This document shows, piece after piece, positions 25,761 to 33,672 of a DNA stretch of 64,000 bases. Under the pieces are notes generated by a model that worked only from the letters and a program-made list of their open reading frames with translations, had not been told where the DNA came from and did not search any database. The translations under genes and the position numbers were made by a program. The stretch is taken from NCBI GenBank assembly GCA_038234815.1, contig JBBQSU010000002.1, forward strand, positions 1-64,000, given 5' to 3'. Each line of letters starts with the position of its first letter. The first letter of the stretch is position 1. The DNA comes from JBBQSU01 sp038234815 (GTDB lineage Bacteria > Planctomycetota > Phycisphaerae > Tepidisphaerales > Tepidisphaeraceae).

Positions 25761-26270
25761 ATGATGAGCAAGCGAATGAATTCGGCGAAAGGTCCGGGTG
25801 AAGAGGTGAGCTTGGCTGGTGGGCCGGAAGAGGGGGGTAAACTTGTGCGGACCGGCAAGGACGAAAATTCAGGGGGTTTGAGGGAGCGATTTCGGCGCGG
25901 GGCAGCGAAGGTCGCCGCTGCAGTAGGTCATCCGGCGGCGTTTGTGATCGCAGTACTGACGGTGGCGGTATGGGGTATTTGCGGGCCGATGTTCGGGTAT
26001 TCCGACACCTGGCAACTGGTCATCAACACCAGCACGACCATCATCACGTTTTTGATCGTGTTTTTAATTCAGAACACGCAGAACAGGGACTCGAAGGCGA
26101 TCCACATCAAGCTCGATGAATTGCTAAGAGCGATCACGGGCGCACGAACGAATTTAGTTGATTTGGAGGATGCGACCGAAGAAGAATTGGAGAGGTTGAA
26201 GAAGGAGTTCAATCGAATACGGGCGGAACAAAAGAATGAGGTTTGTGAAGAGCGTGCGGCGGTGAAATAG
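25761..26270 (+). CDS. low-affinity iron permease-like membrane protein
   Basis: 169 residues. The central region (VGHPAAFVIAVLTVAVWGICGPMFGYSDTWQLVINTSTTIITFLIVFLIQNTQNRDSKAIHIKLDEL) is the bacterial low-affinity iron permease (Fet4-like) pattern: two membrane helices ending in FLIQNTQNRD. The C-terminus is a charged coiled coil (about 110-165). The name is inherited from yeast Fet4; transport by the short bacterial form is unproven. Two adjacent ATGs (25761 and 25764) follow GGAGG; the second has the better spacing. Confidence 0.75.
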   Translation: MMSKRMNSAKGPGEEVSLAGGPEEGGKLVRTGKDENSGGLRERFRRGAAKVAAAVGHPAAFVIAVLTVAVWGICGPMFGYSDTWQLVINTSTTIITFLIVFLIQNTQNRDSKAIHIKLDELLRAITGARTNLVDLEDATEEELERLKKEFNRIRAEQKNEVCEERAAVK

Positions 26271-26285
26271 GGGGCAGGACAAGCG

Positions 26286-27344
26286 CTATTGGAACCAGGG
26301 TTCCAGCCCGAGGTGGATGATGAGATACGCTATTGCGGCCATGAAGGCGCTGCAAGGAAGGGTGAGGATCCAGGCCAGAATAATTCGTTGTCCCCATATC
26401 CAGCGGACGCTGCGCACGCCTTTGGTCATGCCTACGCCGAGGATCGATCCGGTGATGGCGTGGGTGGTGGAAATGGGGATGCCCATGCGGGTGGCGATGA
26501 TGATGGTGGTGGCAGCGGAGGTTTCGGCACAAAACCCGCCGACCGGGGCCAGACGGGTGATGCCCGACCCCATGGTTTTGACGATCCGCCAACCGCCGAA
26601 CATCGTGCCCAGTGCGATGGCGGCATGACAACTGAGGATGATCCACCATGCGACGGAATGGGAATGGCCGAAGAAATTGAGTTGATTGGCCCAGCTGTAG
26701 GGATCGGGATGGCTCCATTTTTCCAGCCCACCGGCCGAGAGCAGGAGGACGATAATGCCCATGGTTTTCTGAGCGTCGTTTCCGCCATGGCCGAGGCTGT
26801 AAATAGCGGCCGAGAGCAGTTGGAGTCGGCGAAAGGATCGGTCCACGCGCTGTGGCGTAGACCTGCGGAATATCCACGACACCGCCGTCATCAGGAACGT
26901 GCCGAGAATAAGCCCGACGAGCGGCGAGAGAATAATAAACAGGAGCAGCAGGCCCCAGGCTTTGCCAATGATAATCGCGCCAAAACCGCTCTTGGCGATC
27001 GCCGCGCCGGCAATGCCACTGACCAGCGCGTGAGAGGAACTGGTGGGGACGGCCAGCCACCAGGTAATCAGGTTCCAGATGATGGCGCCTACGAGTCCGC
27101 CGAACACGACATAGACGTCGATTACCTCGGCATGGACCAGATCGTTTCCGATGGTGCCGGCGACCTTGGTGCCGAACAGAAACGCGGCCACAAAGTTGAA
27201 AAACGCCGCCCAGATGACGGCCTGTGTGGGCGTGAGAACGCGCGTCGAAACAATGGTGGCGATGGAGTTGGCGGCGTCGTGAAAGCCGTTGAGAAAATCA
27301 AACACCAACGCGGTCAGGATGATAATGATGATGAGGGAAAGCAT
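26286..27344 (-). CDS. pit: PiT-family inorganic phosphate transporter
   Basis: 352 residues, about 10 membrane helices. The two PiT signatures are present as an inverted-topology pair: FDFLNGFHDAANSIATIVST near the N-terminus and YSLGHGGNDAQKTMGII in the middle, plus PTSSSHALV and PISTTHAITG. It imports phosphate driven by cations. The DUF47/PhoU-like gene lies 40 bases upstream on the same strand, the standard regulator-transporter pair. Confidence 0.94.
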   Translation of the reverse strand: MLSLIIIIILTALVFDFLNGFHDAANSIATIVSTRVLTPTQAVIWAAFFNFVAAFLFGTKVAGTIGNDLVHAEVIDVYVVFGGLVGAIIWNLITWWLAVPTSSSHALVSGIAGAAIAKSGFGAIIIGKAWGLLLLFIILSPLVGLILGTFLMTAVSWIFRRSTPQRVDRSFRRLQLLSAAIYSLGHGGNDAQKTMGIIVLLLSAGGLEKWSHPDPYSWANQLNFFGHSHSVAWWIILSCHAAIALGTMFGGWRIVKTMGSGITRLAPVGGFCAETSAATTIIIATRMGIPISTTHAITGSILGVGMTKGVRSVRWIWGQRIILAWILTLPCSAFMAAIAYLIIHLGLEPWFQ

Positions 27345-27384
27345 GTTGAAAGAATCCGCGGCCCGGGGAAAAATCCTTTGGGAC

Positions 27385-28008
27385 TCATCCGTTTTTGAGA
27401 ACGATGCGTTCCAATGTGTTGCCCACGTCTTCGCAGTAATCGATTGCGGATTCGATCAGATCGTAAAATTCCTTCCATTTGATGACGGTCAGGCATTCGG
27501 TCTGGCCGTCGTAGAGCTTGCTGACGGCGGCATGGTTATTGTCGTCGCCCAGATTTTCAAGGCGATGAAGTTCGATCAGTACGTCATGCAATTCCGAAAG
27601 CTTACGGCTCTTGCGAAGCCGGTGGACAGCTTCATGTACCTTGGTCGCCGACTGCACCAGCACGTCCGTCTGCTTTTCAAAAGCCGGTTCCATGTGTCGG
27701 ACGTGATAGAACGCGAAACGCTTGGCCAGAGCGTCGATGGCATCGACGATATCATCCATGCCGCCGACGAGTTCGTGAATATCCTCGCGGTCAAAAGGGG
27801 TTATGAAGGTGCGGTCAAGACGGTCCAGCGCCGCGTGGGCCAGGTCGTCGGCATCATGTTCGGCCTCGCGGATGCGCTGAATTTCCGGGGCAATGTCAGG
27901 AAAATTACGGGCCAGTTGTCGCAAGTGTTCGGCCGCGGCCACCACATGACGGGCGATTCCTTCAAAGAGATCGTAGAAAACCGTGTCTTTGGGCAAGAAA
28001 TTGAACAT
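27385..28008 (-). CDS. DUF47/PhoU-like phosphate transport regulator
   Basis: 207 residues from MFNFLPKDTVFYDLFEG. The all-helical DUF47 repeats contain EHDADDLAHAALDRLDRTFITPFDREDIHELVGGMDDIVDAID, the family signature with its metal-binding acidic residues. Such proteins pair with PiT transporters and are thought to modulate them. The frame is open upstream to 28239, but that stretch is proline-rich and unlike the family, so the internal ATG is taken. Confidence 0.92.
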   Translation of the reverse strand: MFNFLPKDTVFYDLFEGIARHVVAAAEHLRQLARNFPDIAPEIQRIREAEHDADDLAHAALDRLDRTFITPFDREDIHELVGGMDDIVDAIDALAKRFAFYHVRHMEPAFEKQTDVLVQSATKVHEAVHRLRKSRKLSELHDVLIELHRLENLGDDNNHAAVSKLYDGQTECLTVIKWKEFYDLIESAIDYCEDVGNTLERIVLKNG

Positions 28009-28138
28009 GAAAACCTCGTTAGCGTCGCAATGGCTTTTGGTTAAGGAGGAATTGTAAGGAGGTAGCGCGTCAACGCAAATGGGTCGTGGCGGTCGTGGGA
28101 TTGAGCCAGGTGGAGCTATGCATTTTGGTAAAAAAGTT

Positions 28139-30541
28139 TCAGGCTTGAAACTCGGAAACGCCGGGATCGAGTTCGCGTCGCTCGCCGGTGGGGCTGATGA
28201 ATTCCGCATCGATTCCGTCGGGAATCTCGACCCGGACAACGAGCTGGTCGTCGCCGGCGCGCTCCCAGTCCACCTTGATAATGCCCCGCGGCGTTGGCAC
28301 GGAGCCTTTGGCGAATTCGAGCTTCAAAGGGAGCGGTTGGATTCGGACCTTGGTCCAGCCCGGCGCCGTGGGGATCACCCCAAGAATTTGCTGGGACAGG
28401 TGATAAAGCGGGGAAGCGCTCCAGGCATGACAGCGGCTGGCCTCGTTCTTCCAGGTTTCCCAGAAAGTCACCGCGCCGCCGTCAAGCATTTCTCCCCATT
28501 TTTGTTTCAGAACCTCCATTGCTTCCGTCCGCAGGCCGGCCGCGATCATCGCTTCGAGAACATAAGCATAAAAGAATGGCGAAGCGGTCAGCACTTTGGT
28601 GCGTTTGCTGGTGGCAGATTTCAGCAACACGTCCTTGGCGATGCCGGCGTGGGTTTCGGGCTTGAGATCCAGCAGAATCGCCAGGGTGTTGGCGTGCTGC
28701 GAGATGGCTTCGGCCTGGTTGCCCGTCGCAGGATTAAATCCGTCGGCCCAAAGTTTGTCCTTTTCGTTCCAAAAAGTGCTTTCGATCACTTGTTGCAACT
28801 GTTCGGCATGAGATGCGTAGGCTGTGCTTCCTGGCAAATCGCCCATCAGCCGGCAAATTTCAGCGGCCCGGCGCAGGGCCTGCAAATACATCATGTTCAG
28901 GACGGCGCTGTAATTGGCCTTGTAAAGATTTTGCCAATCAAGAAACAGCCACCAGCCGTCGTTGTCGCCGATCAGTCCTGTGGAGCCTTCGTGACTGGCG
29001 AAAAATTCAAAAAGTTTATGCAGGACCGGCGCGGTTTGCGTCAGCACGGCGGTGTCGCCGGTCTGCTGGTAATAGTCCATCAAGGTGCCCACCCAGGTCA
29101 TCATAAAATCGGGCAGTCGGTGGTGGACGTCGGCCGGCGGGTGGGCGTGCAGTTCGCCTTGGCCGGATTGCGAGCCAGCCAGCTGCGAAATTCCACGGGC
29201 CAGGATCGAGGCATCGCCAAAGGCGTAAGCGGTCACCTTGGCCTGAACACGCGCGTCACCCCACCATTGGGCCTGCTCGCGCTGCGGGCAATCGACGAAG
29301 GCATCGAAAAGACAATTCAACTGTGTGGTTCGGGCGGTTTCCCATATATTGTTCAGTTTCGGATCGCTGCACTCAAAGGCGCCTGCGAACTTGACGTCCG
29401 CATGGACTTGCCTGGCCCCGATGAAACGCACCTTGAGCGGGTGATCGACATTTCGAAAAATCACTGCGACGTATCGGAACCCGACAAAACTGAAGGTTTC
29501 CCAGCGTTGAGCACCGGGCCGGCAGCGGTAACGTGTCGCGCGAGCCTCCTCGCAGATGTGCGTCCGCTGCATGTCGCCAACGATTTCGACGAACCCGTCT
29601 TTGTCCAGTTCGTCGGCATAGAGGACGTCGATAATTTCGTCCCCGCTGGCTTCGGCCAGATCGAGAATCAGGTGCGCGCTGAGATAAGTGCCGGTATCGA
29701 GCACCGCAGCGACGAAATCTCCATCGGGCGGCGGGGGAAGCGTCGTCACGCCGGCGTCATCGCTGAGCATCGCACTGGGGTTGTCGATCAGGTTCTTTGT
29801 TTTCTTTTTCGACTCACTCTGCGCGAGGTGATAGACATCGGGCGAGATTTTGTATCCGCGGGCCGATTCACCGGTCCAGGTGGAGGCGACCGTCTTGAAC
29901 GATTTTATCTTTTGAGTCAGCAGCGGGACGGAACGTTGTTCCATGGTCAGCCAGGGATGCGCGCCAACGGGTTGATCCCACTTGGGCGCAGTCCAGCCGT
30001 CGGATTCCTTGGCATCGAAGGTTTCAAGCAGCCAATCCTGCGGGTCGGCGTCGGCATCAAAATGTTCTTGAAAGCCCATCTGTATCGACATCCGAACGAC
30101 GTCTTTGCGCCAGCCTTTGGCCGCCCGGCAAAGCCAACCGGCGGGGGTGTGCAAGGGCACGGTCTGATCGCGTGTTTCCACTTGGCCATCTACGAGGAAG
30201 CCACTGGTGTCGCGGTATTGAGAGAAGAACGTGGGCACGCCGTATTGGTGAACAATCGCGCAGATGGCGTTGCGACCCTCGTGCAAATAGGGCTTGAGAT
30301 CGAGCGTGTCGTAACTGCCGGTCGGCGGAGAAAATCTCGCCGGTCCCTGATGGACGCGCCTGCCGTTAACGTACAGGGTATATCGGGCGTCGGCGGAGAT
30401 GCGCACGACGCAGCGGACAGGATCGCCGATAAGTTCCACCTGCTTGCGGAAGTAGACGTAAGTATTCCAAGGCAGCGAGAGGTGCTTCCGCAGAAAACAC
30501 CAGCGACCATTCCACTTTTGTTCGACACTGCCCTGACTCAT
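28139..30541 (-). CDS. alpha-L-rhamnosidase-like glycoside hydrolase (GH78 type)
   Basis: 800 residues. Two N-terminal beta-sandwich regions (YVYFRKQVEL...ADARYTLYVNGRRVHQGPAR) precede the (alpha/alpha)6 barrel, which begins around CSDPKLNNIWETARTTQLNC and carries FVDCPQREQAQWWGDARVQ, the GH78 block with the catalytic acids. The C-terminal beta domain ends with EFISPTGERRELDPG. It has no signal peptide, so it probably acts in the cytoplasm on imported oligosaccharides. Rhamnulokinase and a second GH78 gene at 54-60 kb support rhamnose use. Confidence 0.85.
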   Translation of the reverse strand: MSQGSVEQKWNGRWCFLRKHLSLPWNTYVYFRKQVELIGDPVRCVVRISADARYTLYVNGRRVHQGPARFSPPTGSYDTLDLKPYLHEGRNAICAIVHQYGVPTFFSQYRDTSGFLVDGQVETRDQTVPLHTPAGWLCRAAKGWRKDVVRMSIQMGFQEHFDADADPQDWLLETFDAKESDGWTAPKWDQPVGAHPWLTMEQRSVPLLTQKIKSFKTVASTWTGESARGYKISPDVYHLAQSESKKKTKNLIDNPSAMLSDDAGVTTLPPPPDGDFVAAVLDTGTYLSAHLILDLAEASGDEIIDVLYADELDKDGFVEIVGDMQRTHICEEARATRYRCRPGAQRWETFSFVGFRYVAVIFRNVDHPLKVRFIGARQVHADVKFAGAFECSDPKLNNIWETARTTQLNCLFDAFVDCPQREQAQWWGDARVQAKVTAYAFGDASILARGISQLAGSQSGQGELHAHPPADVHHRLPDFMMTWVGTLMDYYQQTGDTAVLTQTAPVLHKLFEFFASHEGSTGLIGDNDGWWLFLDWQNLYKANYSAVLNMMYLQALRRAAEICRLMGDLPGSTAYASHAEQLQQVIESTFWNEKDKLWADGFNPATGNQAEAISQHANTLAILLDLKPETHAGIAKDVLLKSATSKRTKVLTASPFFYAYVLEAMIAAGLRTEAMEVLKQKWGEMLDGGAVTFWETWKNEASRCHAWSASPLYHLSQQILGVIPTAPGWTKVRIQPLPLKLEFAKGSVPTPRGIIKVDWERAGDDQLVVRVEIPDGIDAEFISPTGERRELDPGVSEFQA

Positions 30542-30612
30542 TCATCTCCCTTGTCTTTTAGTTCCACGCCAGCATACTTTACCGAAAGAAGCTACAAAAA
30601 GGCAGTCGGATC

Positions 30613-31365
30613 ATGGCTCACAATGTCGCGTTATTTATTACCTGTCTTACCGACCAGTTTTATCCCCGGGTCGGTGTCGCCGTTACGAAAATTCTCGAGC
30701 ATTTTGGTTGTCATGTCTATTTTCCGCAGGACCAGACCTGCTGCGGGCAGCCGTTTTTCAATAACGGCTTCCATCCCGAAGCCAAAGACCTGGCCAGGCG
30801 TTACATCGAGATTTTCGAGAAATACGACTACGTCGTCACGCCCAGTGGATCGTGCTGCGCCATGGTGCGGGAACAATTTCCCCTTCTCTTCAAAAATGAT
30901 CATGCCTATCAGACGGGCATGAAGCGGGTCGTCGCCAACACGTATGAGTTCGTAGAATTTCTTACCAAGGTGCTTCAGGTGAATCTGGTCGATATTTCGC
31001 TGCCCGAAAAGCAGACCATGACCTATCACTATACCTGCCACCTGCGCGGACTGGGCATCAAGGACGAAGGGGTGCGCCTGCTGAAGCAGATCGGCAATCT
31101 CGAATTCGTCCCGATGGAAAAGACCGACCAGTGCTGCGGGTTCGGTGGCACATTCGCGATCAAATATCCCGATATTTCCGAAGCCATCGTCGAGGACAAG
31201 GTGAACTGCATCGCCCAGACGCACGCCCCGACCACGATCTGCAACGAGGCGGGCTGTACGATGAATATTTCAGGGATGTGTCATCGACGAAAGGTTGACA
31301 CCCAGGTGAAACACCTGGCCGAGGTGATGGCCGAAGCGATGCACCTTGACCTGGGACAGTGGTAG
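30613..31365 (+). CDS. lutA: LutA/YkgE-type Fe-S protein
   Basis: 250 residues with two cysteine-rich CCG domains: QTCCGQPFFNN with SGSCC, and YHYTCHLRG with DQCCGFGGTFA. This is the LutA subunit pattern of the LutABC L-lactate oxidation complex (also GlpC/HdrB-like). Partners LutB and LutC are not adjacent, so the true electron partner is unclear. It is divergent from the GH78 gene across a 71-base gap. Confidence 0.88.
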   Translation: MAHNVALFITCLTDQFYPRVGVAVTKILEHFGCHVYFPQDQTCCGQPFFNNGFHPEAKDLARRYIEIFEKYDYVVTPSGSCCAMVREQFPLLFKNDHAYQTGMKRVVANTYEFVEFLTKVLQVNLVDISLPEKQTMTYHYTCHLRGLGIKDEGVRLLKQIGNLEFVPMEKTDQCCGFGGTFAIKYPDISEAIVEDKVNCIAQTHAPTTICNEAGCTMNISGMCHRRKVDTQVKHLAEVMAEAMHLDLGQW

Positions 31366-31400
31366 CGGACTGATGGGCCGTGCGCCGGGAGAAGCTGACT

Positions 31401-32375
31401 TTAGAACTGAAGTTCCAGTTGGAGTCGCAGGTAAGGCACGTCGGCGGGCTTGGCCAGCAGGTCTGTGTTCCGCAGGCTGAAACCCTCACTGAACCGCTGG
31501 CTGAACTGATACCCGAACGCCCCCGTCACCGTCATGTTGTCACGCGGGGACCACCTAACGCCGGCTTCCATGGCCTTACGCTCAAAGAAGATCCGCCGAT
31601 CCCCGCTGGTTTCATCCCTATGAAACCCCTGGGCAGTGTCCGTCAGATGCGAAAACAGCGACAACTGTTTTTTGTAGATGTGATAGTCCACGCTGGCCTC
31701 GATTCGGCTCAGCAGCGAATACCGCGCGGTTACGGCGACCTCATCAATCGGCGTCCATTCGATCAGCAAAAATGGCACACCCACCGTGTACTTCAGACGG
31801 TCATTGACCAGGCTGCGATAGGCGATGCCGGGCAATGGAACATCGGGCAGAAACGTGCGGCTGCCGTCGTAGTCCAGCCCGAAGATCAACGCCCGGTCCT
31901 TATCAAACCGCTTGCCCACCAGCACTGTGCCCGTGTAATAAACCGCGTCGGGATCGGCAAACCAGCTATCGCCGGCATACCCCACGCCGGCAATTGCCAG
32001 CACAAACCATTTGTCCCCGATCAACCCCACGGGTGAACCGACACTGAACCCAGTGTTCACCAGATGATCCGGCAGGGCCGTGTTCGGCGTGTCGATTTGA
32101 AGTTCGTTAAACTTAAACCCGACAACCGGACTTTCGATCCGATCCCCGAGAACCCGCCACCGGCCCAGTGCGGCATATCCCTGCATCTGGAATGAGTCGT
32201 CGGTCTTGCGCAGGTGCGATTGGCCGAACAACGTGCTCGATCCCAGCAGGTTAACTCGTTGCTTGTCTTCCCAAGGATTGATGAGCATCTCCGGCCCGGT
32301 CTGCGCGCTAATTTTGCCCGCCAGCAGGAGGAGCAGACAGAGCCAACAGATGCTGTGCCGATCTCTGAGCTTCAT
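31401..32375 (-). CDS. exported protein, probable outer-membrane beta-barrel
   Basis: 324 residues. Signal peptide MKLRDRHSICWLCLLLLLAG then KISAQ. The mature part alternates short strands with an aromatic/hydrophobic beat (RWRVLGDRIESPVVGFKFNELQI, KYTVGVPFLLIEWTP, VTGAFGYQF) and ends LRLQLELQF, a terminal phenylalanine typical of outer-membrane barrels. It resembles the DUF6268-like planctomycete proteins, but I cannot confirm the family. The start at 32375 is chosen by the signal peptide. It converges on lutA with 35 bases between. Confidence 0.65.
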   Translation of the reverse strand: MKLRDRHSICWLCLLLLLAGKISAQTGPEMLINPWEDKQRVNLLGSSTLFGQSHLRKTDDSFQMQGYAALGRWRVLGDRIESPVVGFKFNELQIDTPNTALPDHLVNTGFSVGSPVGLIGDKWFVLAIAGVGYAGDSWFADPDAVYYTGTVLVGKRFDKDRALIFGLDYDGSRTFLPDVPLPGIAYRSLVNDRLKYTVGVPFLLIEWTPIDEVAVTARYSLLSRIEASVDYHIYKKQLSLFSHLTDTAQGFHRDETSGDRRIFFERKAMEAGVRWSPRDNMTVTGAFGYQFSQRFSEGFSLRNTDLLAKPADVPYLRLQLELQF

Positions 32376-32447
32376 GGATAGCAGTATGCTGGCAGTGATT
32401 GAATCCCGCAATGATTAAATGGTTCTGGACGCAAGCCGGCCGATGCC

Positions 32448-32453
32448 TATACT
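32448..32453 (+). promoter_or_regulatory. possible -10 box of tRNA-Ala
   Basis: TATACT 12 bases before the tRNA 5' end. The -35 region is not convincing. Confidence 0.3.
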
Positions 32454-32465
32454 TTTGCCCTCTCC

Positions 32466-32538
32466 GGGCCCGTAGCTCAATTGGAAGAGCACTGCCTTTG
32501 CAAGGCAGGGGTTGCAGGTTCGATCCCTGTCGGGTCCA
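32466..32538 (+). tRNA. tRNA-Ala (TGC anticodon)
   Basis: Acceptor GGGCCCG/CGGGTCC with the G3-U70 wobble pair that marks tRNA-Ala, anticodon arm CTGCC-TTTGCAA-GGCAG with TGC at 34-36, T arm GCAGGTTCGATCCCTGT and discriminator A. The 3' CC following the stem is not a full CCA. Confidence 0.95.
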
Positions 32539-32605
32539 TGCCGGTTTTTCTGTCCGCTCTGACTGTTAGGGTCCGAAAGTCGGAAAATCATGATGGCCCA
32601 TGTCC

Positions 32606-33013
32606 TCATGCCAAGCCCGCCAGGCGGGCGCACTTCTTTGAAAACGATTCCAGCGTTTCGTCGATCCGCAACACCAGCTCCTCCGCCGAGATGGATTTGG
32701 GTAAATACATCCGCGCGCCTGGCGCGGTGTTTGCGCGGCCGACTTCCTGCGAAGTAACCAGCGCGGTGAGAAAGACGATCGGCACCTTGGACAGTTCCGG
32801 GTGATTGAGGAAGTGACCGGCCAGTTCACTGCCGTCAATTCCGGGCATCATCACGTCCAGCAGGATCAAATCGGGAGCGAATTCCATGGCCGTGCGCACG
32901 GCATTCTTGGCGTCATTTTCAGGCCGTACTTTGAACCCGCCATGGGATTCCAATTGCAGTTGTACTAATTCCGTGAAATCTGGTTCGTCATCGACAATCA
33001 AAATGCGTTTCAT
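32606..33013 (-). CDS. stand-alone response regulator receiver protein
   Basis: 135 residues, a single REC domain: acidic pair DDE at 8-10, phospho-acceptor aspartate in LILLDVMMPG near residue 54, switch Thr in VFLTALV and Lys in LPKSIS. There is no output domain. It would receive phosphate from a histidine kinase not found in the window. Its C-terminus (KKCARLAGLA) has a short tail. Confidence 0.93.
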   Translation of the reverse strand: MKRILIVDDEPDFTELVQLQLESHGGFKVRPENDAKNAVRTAMEFAPDLILLDVMMPGIDGSELAGHFLNHPELSKVPIVFLTALVTSQEVGRANTAPGARMYLPKSISAEELVLRIDETLESFSKKCARLAGLA

Positions 33014-33151
33014 ATCGGCCTCCGTGCATCCCTGTCTGATAGAGGTCTCGGTCGCTCGAAATGTCTATTCTGCTGATCATAGTCACCACCGGCGCGCCGG
33101 TTCCATTGGGGGCCCGAAAATTAAAGCCTATTCACCGCGACCCCGCAGCGG

Positions 33152-33589
33152 TCAACCGGCGGGCAAAGGCTCGCCACTCCGTAGCGTGCCCTGACAGGAA
33201 CTGCACAGGTATTCGTTCGTGGCACAATGACTGATCCGTTTCTCTAGCAATTGCAGGATCAGGTCGTCAATGCCAATGGTCTGCGTGACGTGATAACGCG
33301 TCTGCGGGAAGCGCAAAGCTGCGTCGGCGGTCAGTCGGGGGATGTCCTGTGTCCAATGCTTTCCAGGCCCAAGAAAATAGGGGCAAACGACGATGCGCTC
33401 GGCCCCGCGGGCGACACAACTTGCATACGCGCTGGCAATCGACGGTTCGGCCAGTTCCATGTGCGCCGGCTCAATGATCGAGTATCGATCGGTAAAGCGC
33501 TCGGCGAACCTGGCGGTCACCTGTTCCAGCAGTTGGTTGCTCTCGTCGCGGCGCGAACCGTGATCGACAAGAATAATTCCGGTTTTCAT
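33152..33589 (-). CDS. CbiX/SirB-like sirohydrochlorin chelatase
   Basis: 145 residues from MKTGIILVDHGSRRDESNQ. The metal-ligand histidine is in DHGSRR, and CPYFLGPGKHWTQDIP carries the second. This is the short, single-domain CbiX type, which inserts Co or Fe into sirohydrochlorin. A C-terminal cysteine group, HCATNEYLCSSCQG, lies beyond the fold and is unusual for the plain chelatase. A 7-residue longer start at 33610 is possible. Confidence 0.8.
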   Translation of the reverse strand: MKTGIILVDHGSRRDESNQLLEQVTARFAERFTDRYSIIEPAHMELAEPSIASAYASCVARGAERIVVCPYFLGPGKHWTQDIPRLTADAALRFPQTRYHVTQTIGIDDLILQLLEKRISHCATNEYLCSSCQGTLRSGEPLPAG

Positions 33590-33672
33590 AGCACCTCGTT
33601 CTGTTGGCAAAATCGTTACGACTGACTGCCATCGCGGCCCGAACCTGCGAGCCGGTGGTGGGGGGAAAAATA

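Noticed and set aside
28079..30922. A very long open frame (947 codons) on the + strand opposite the GH78 gene.
   Set aside because: It is antisense to a clear glycoside hydrolase, its composition (glycine, arginine, histidine, valine rich) is that of a shadow frame in GC-rich DNA, and no motif is present.
32538..32620. An attachment site next to tRNA-Ala.
   Set aside because: No integrase or direct repeat of the tRNA end is nearby; the following gene is an ordinary response regulator.
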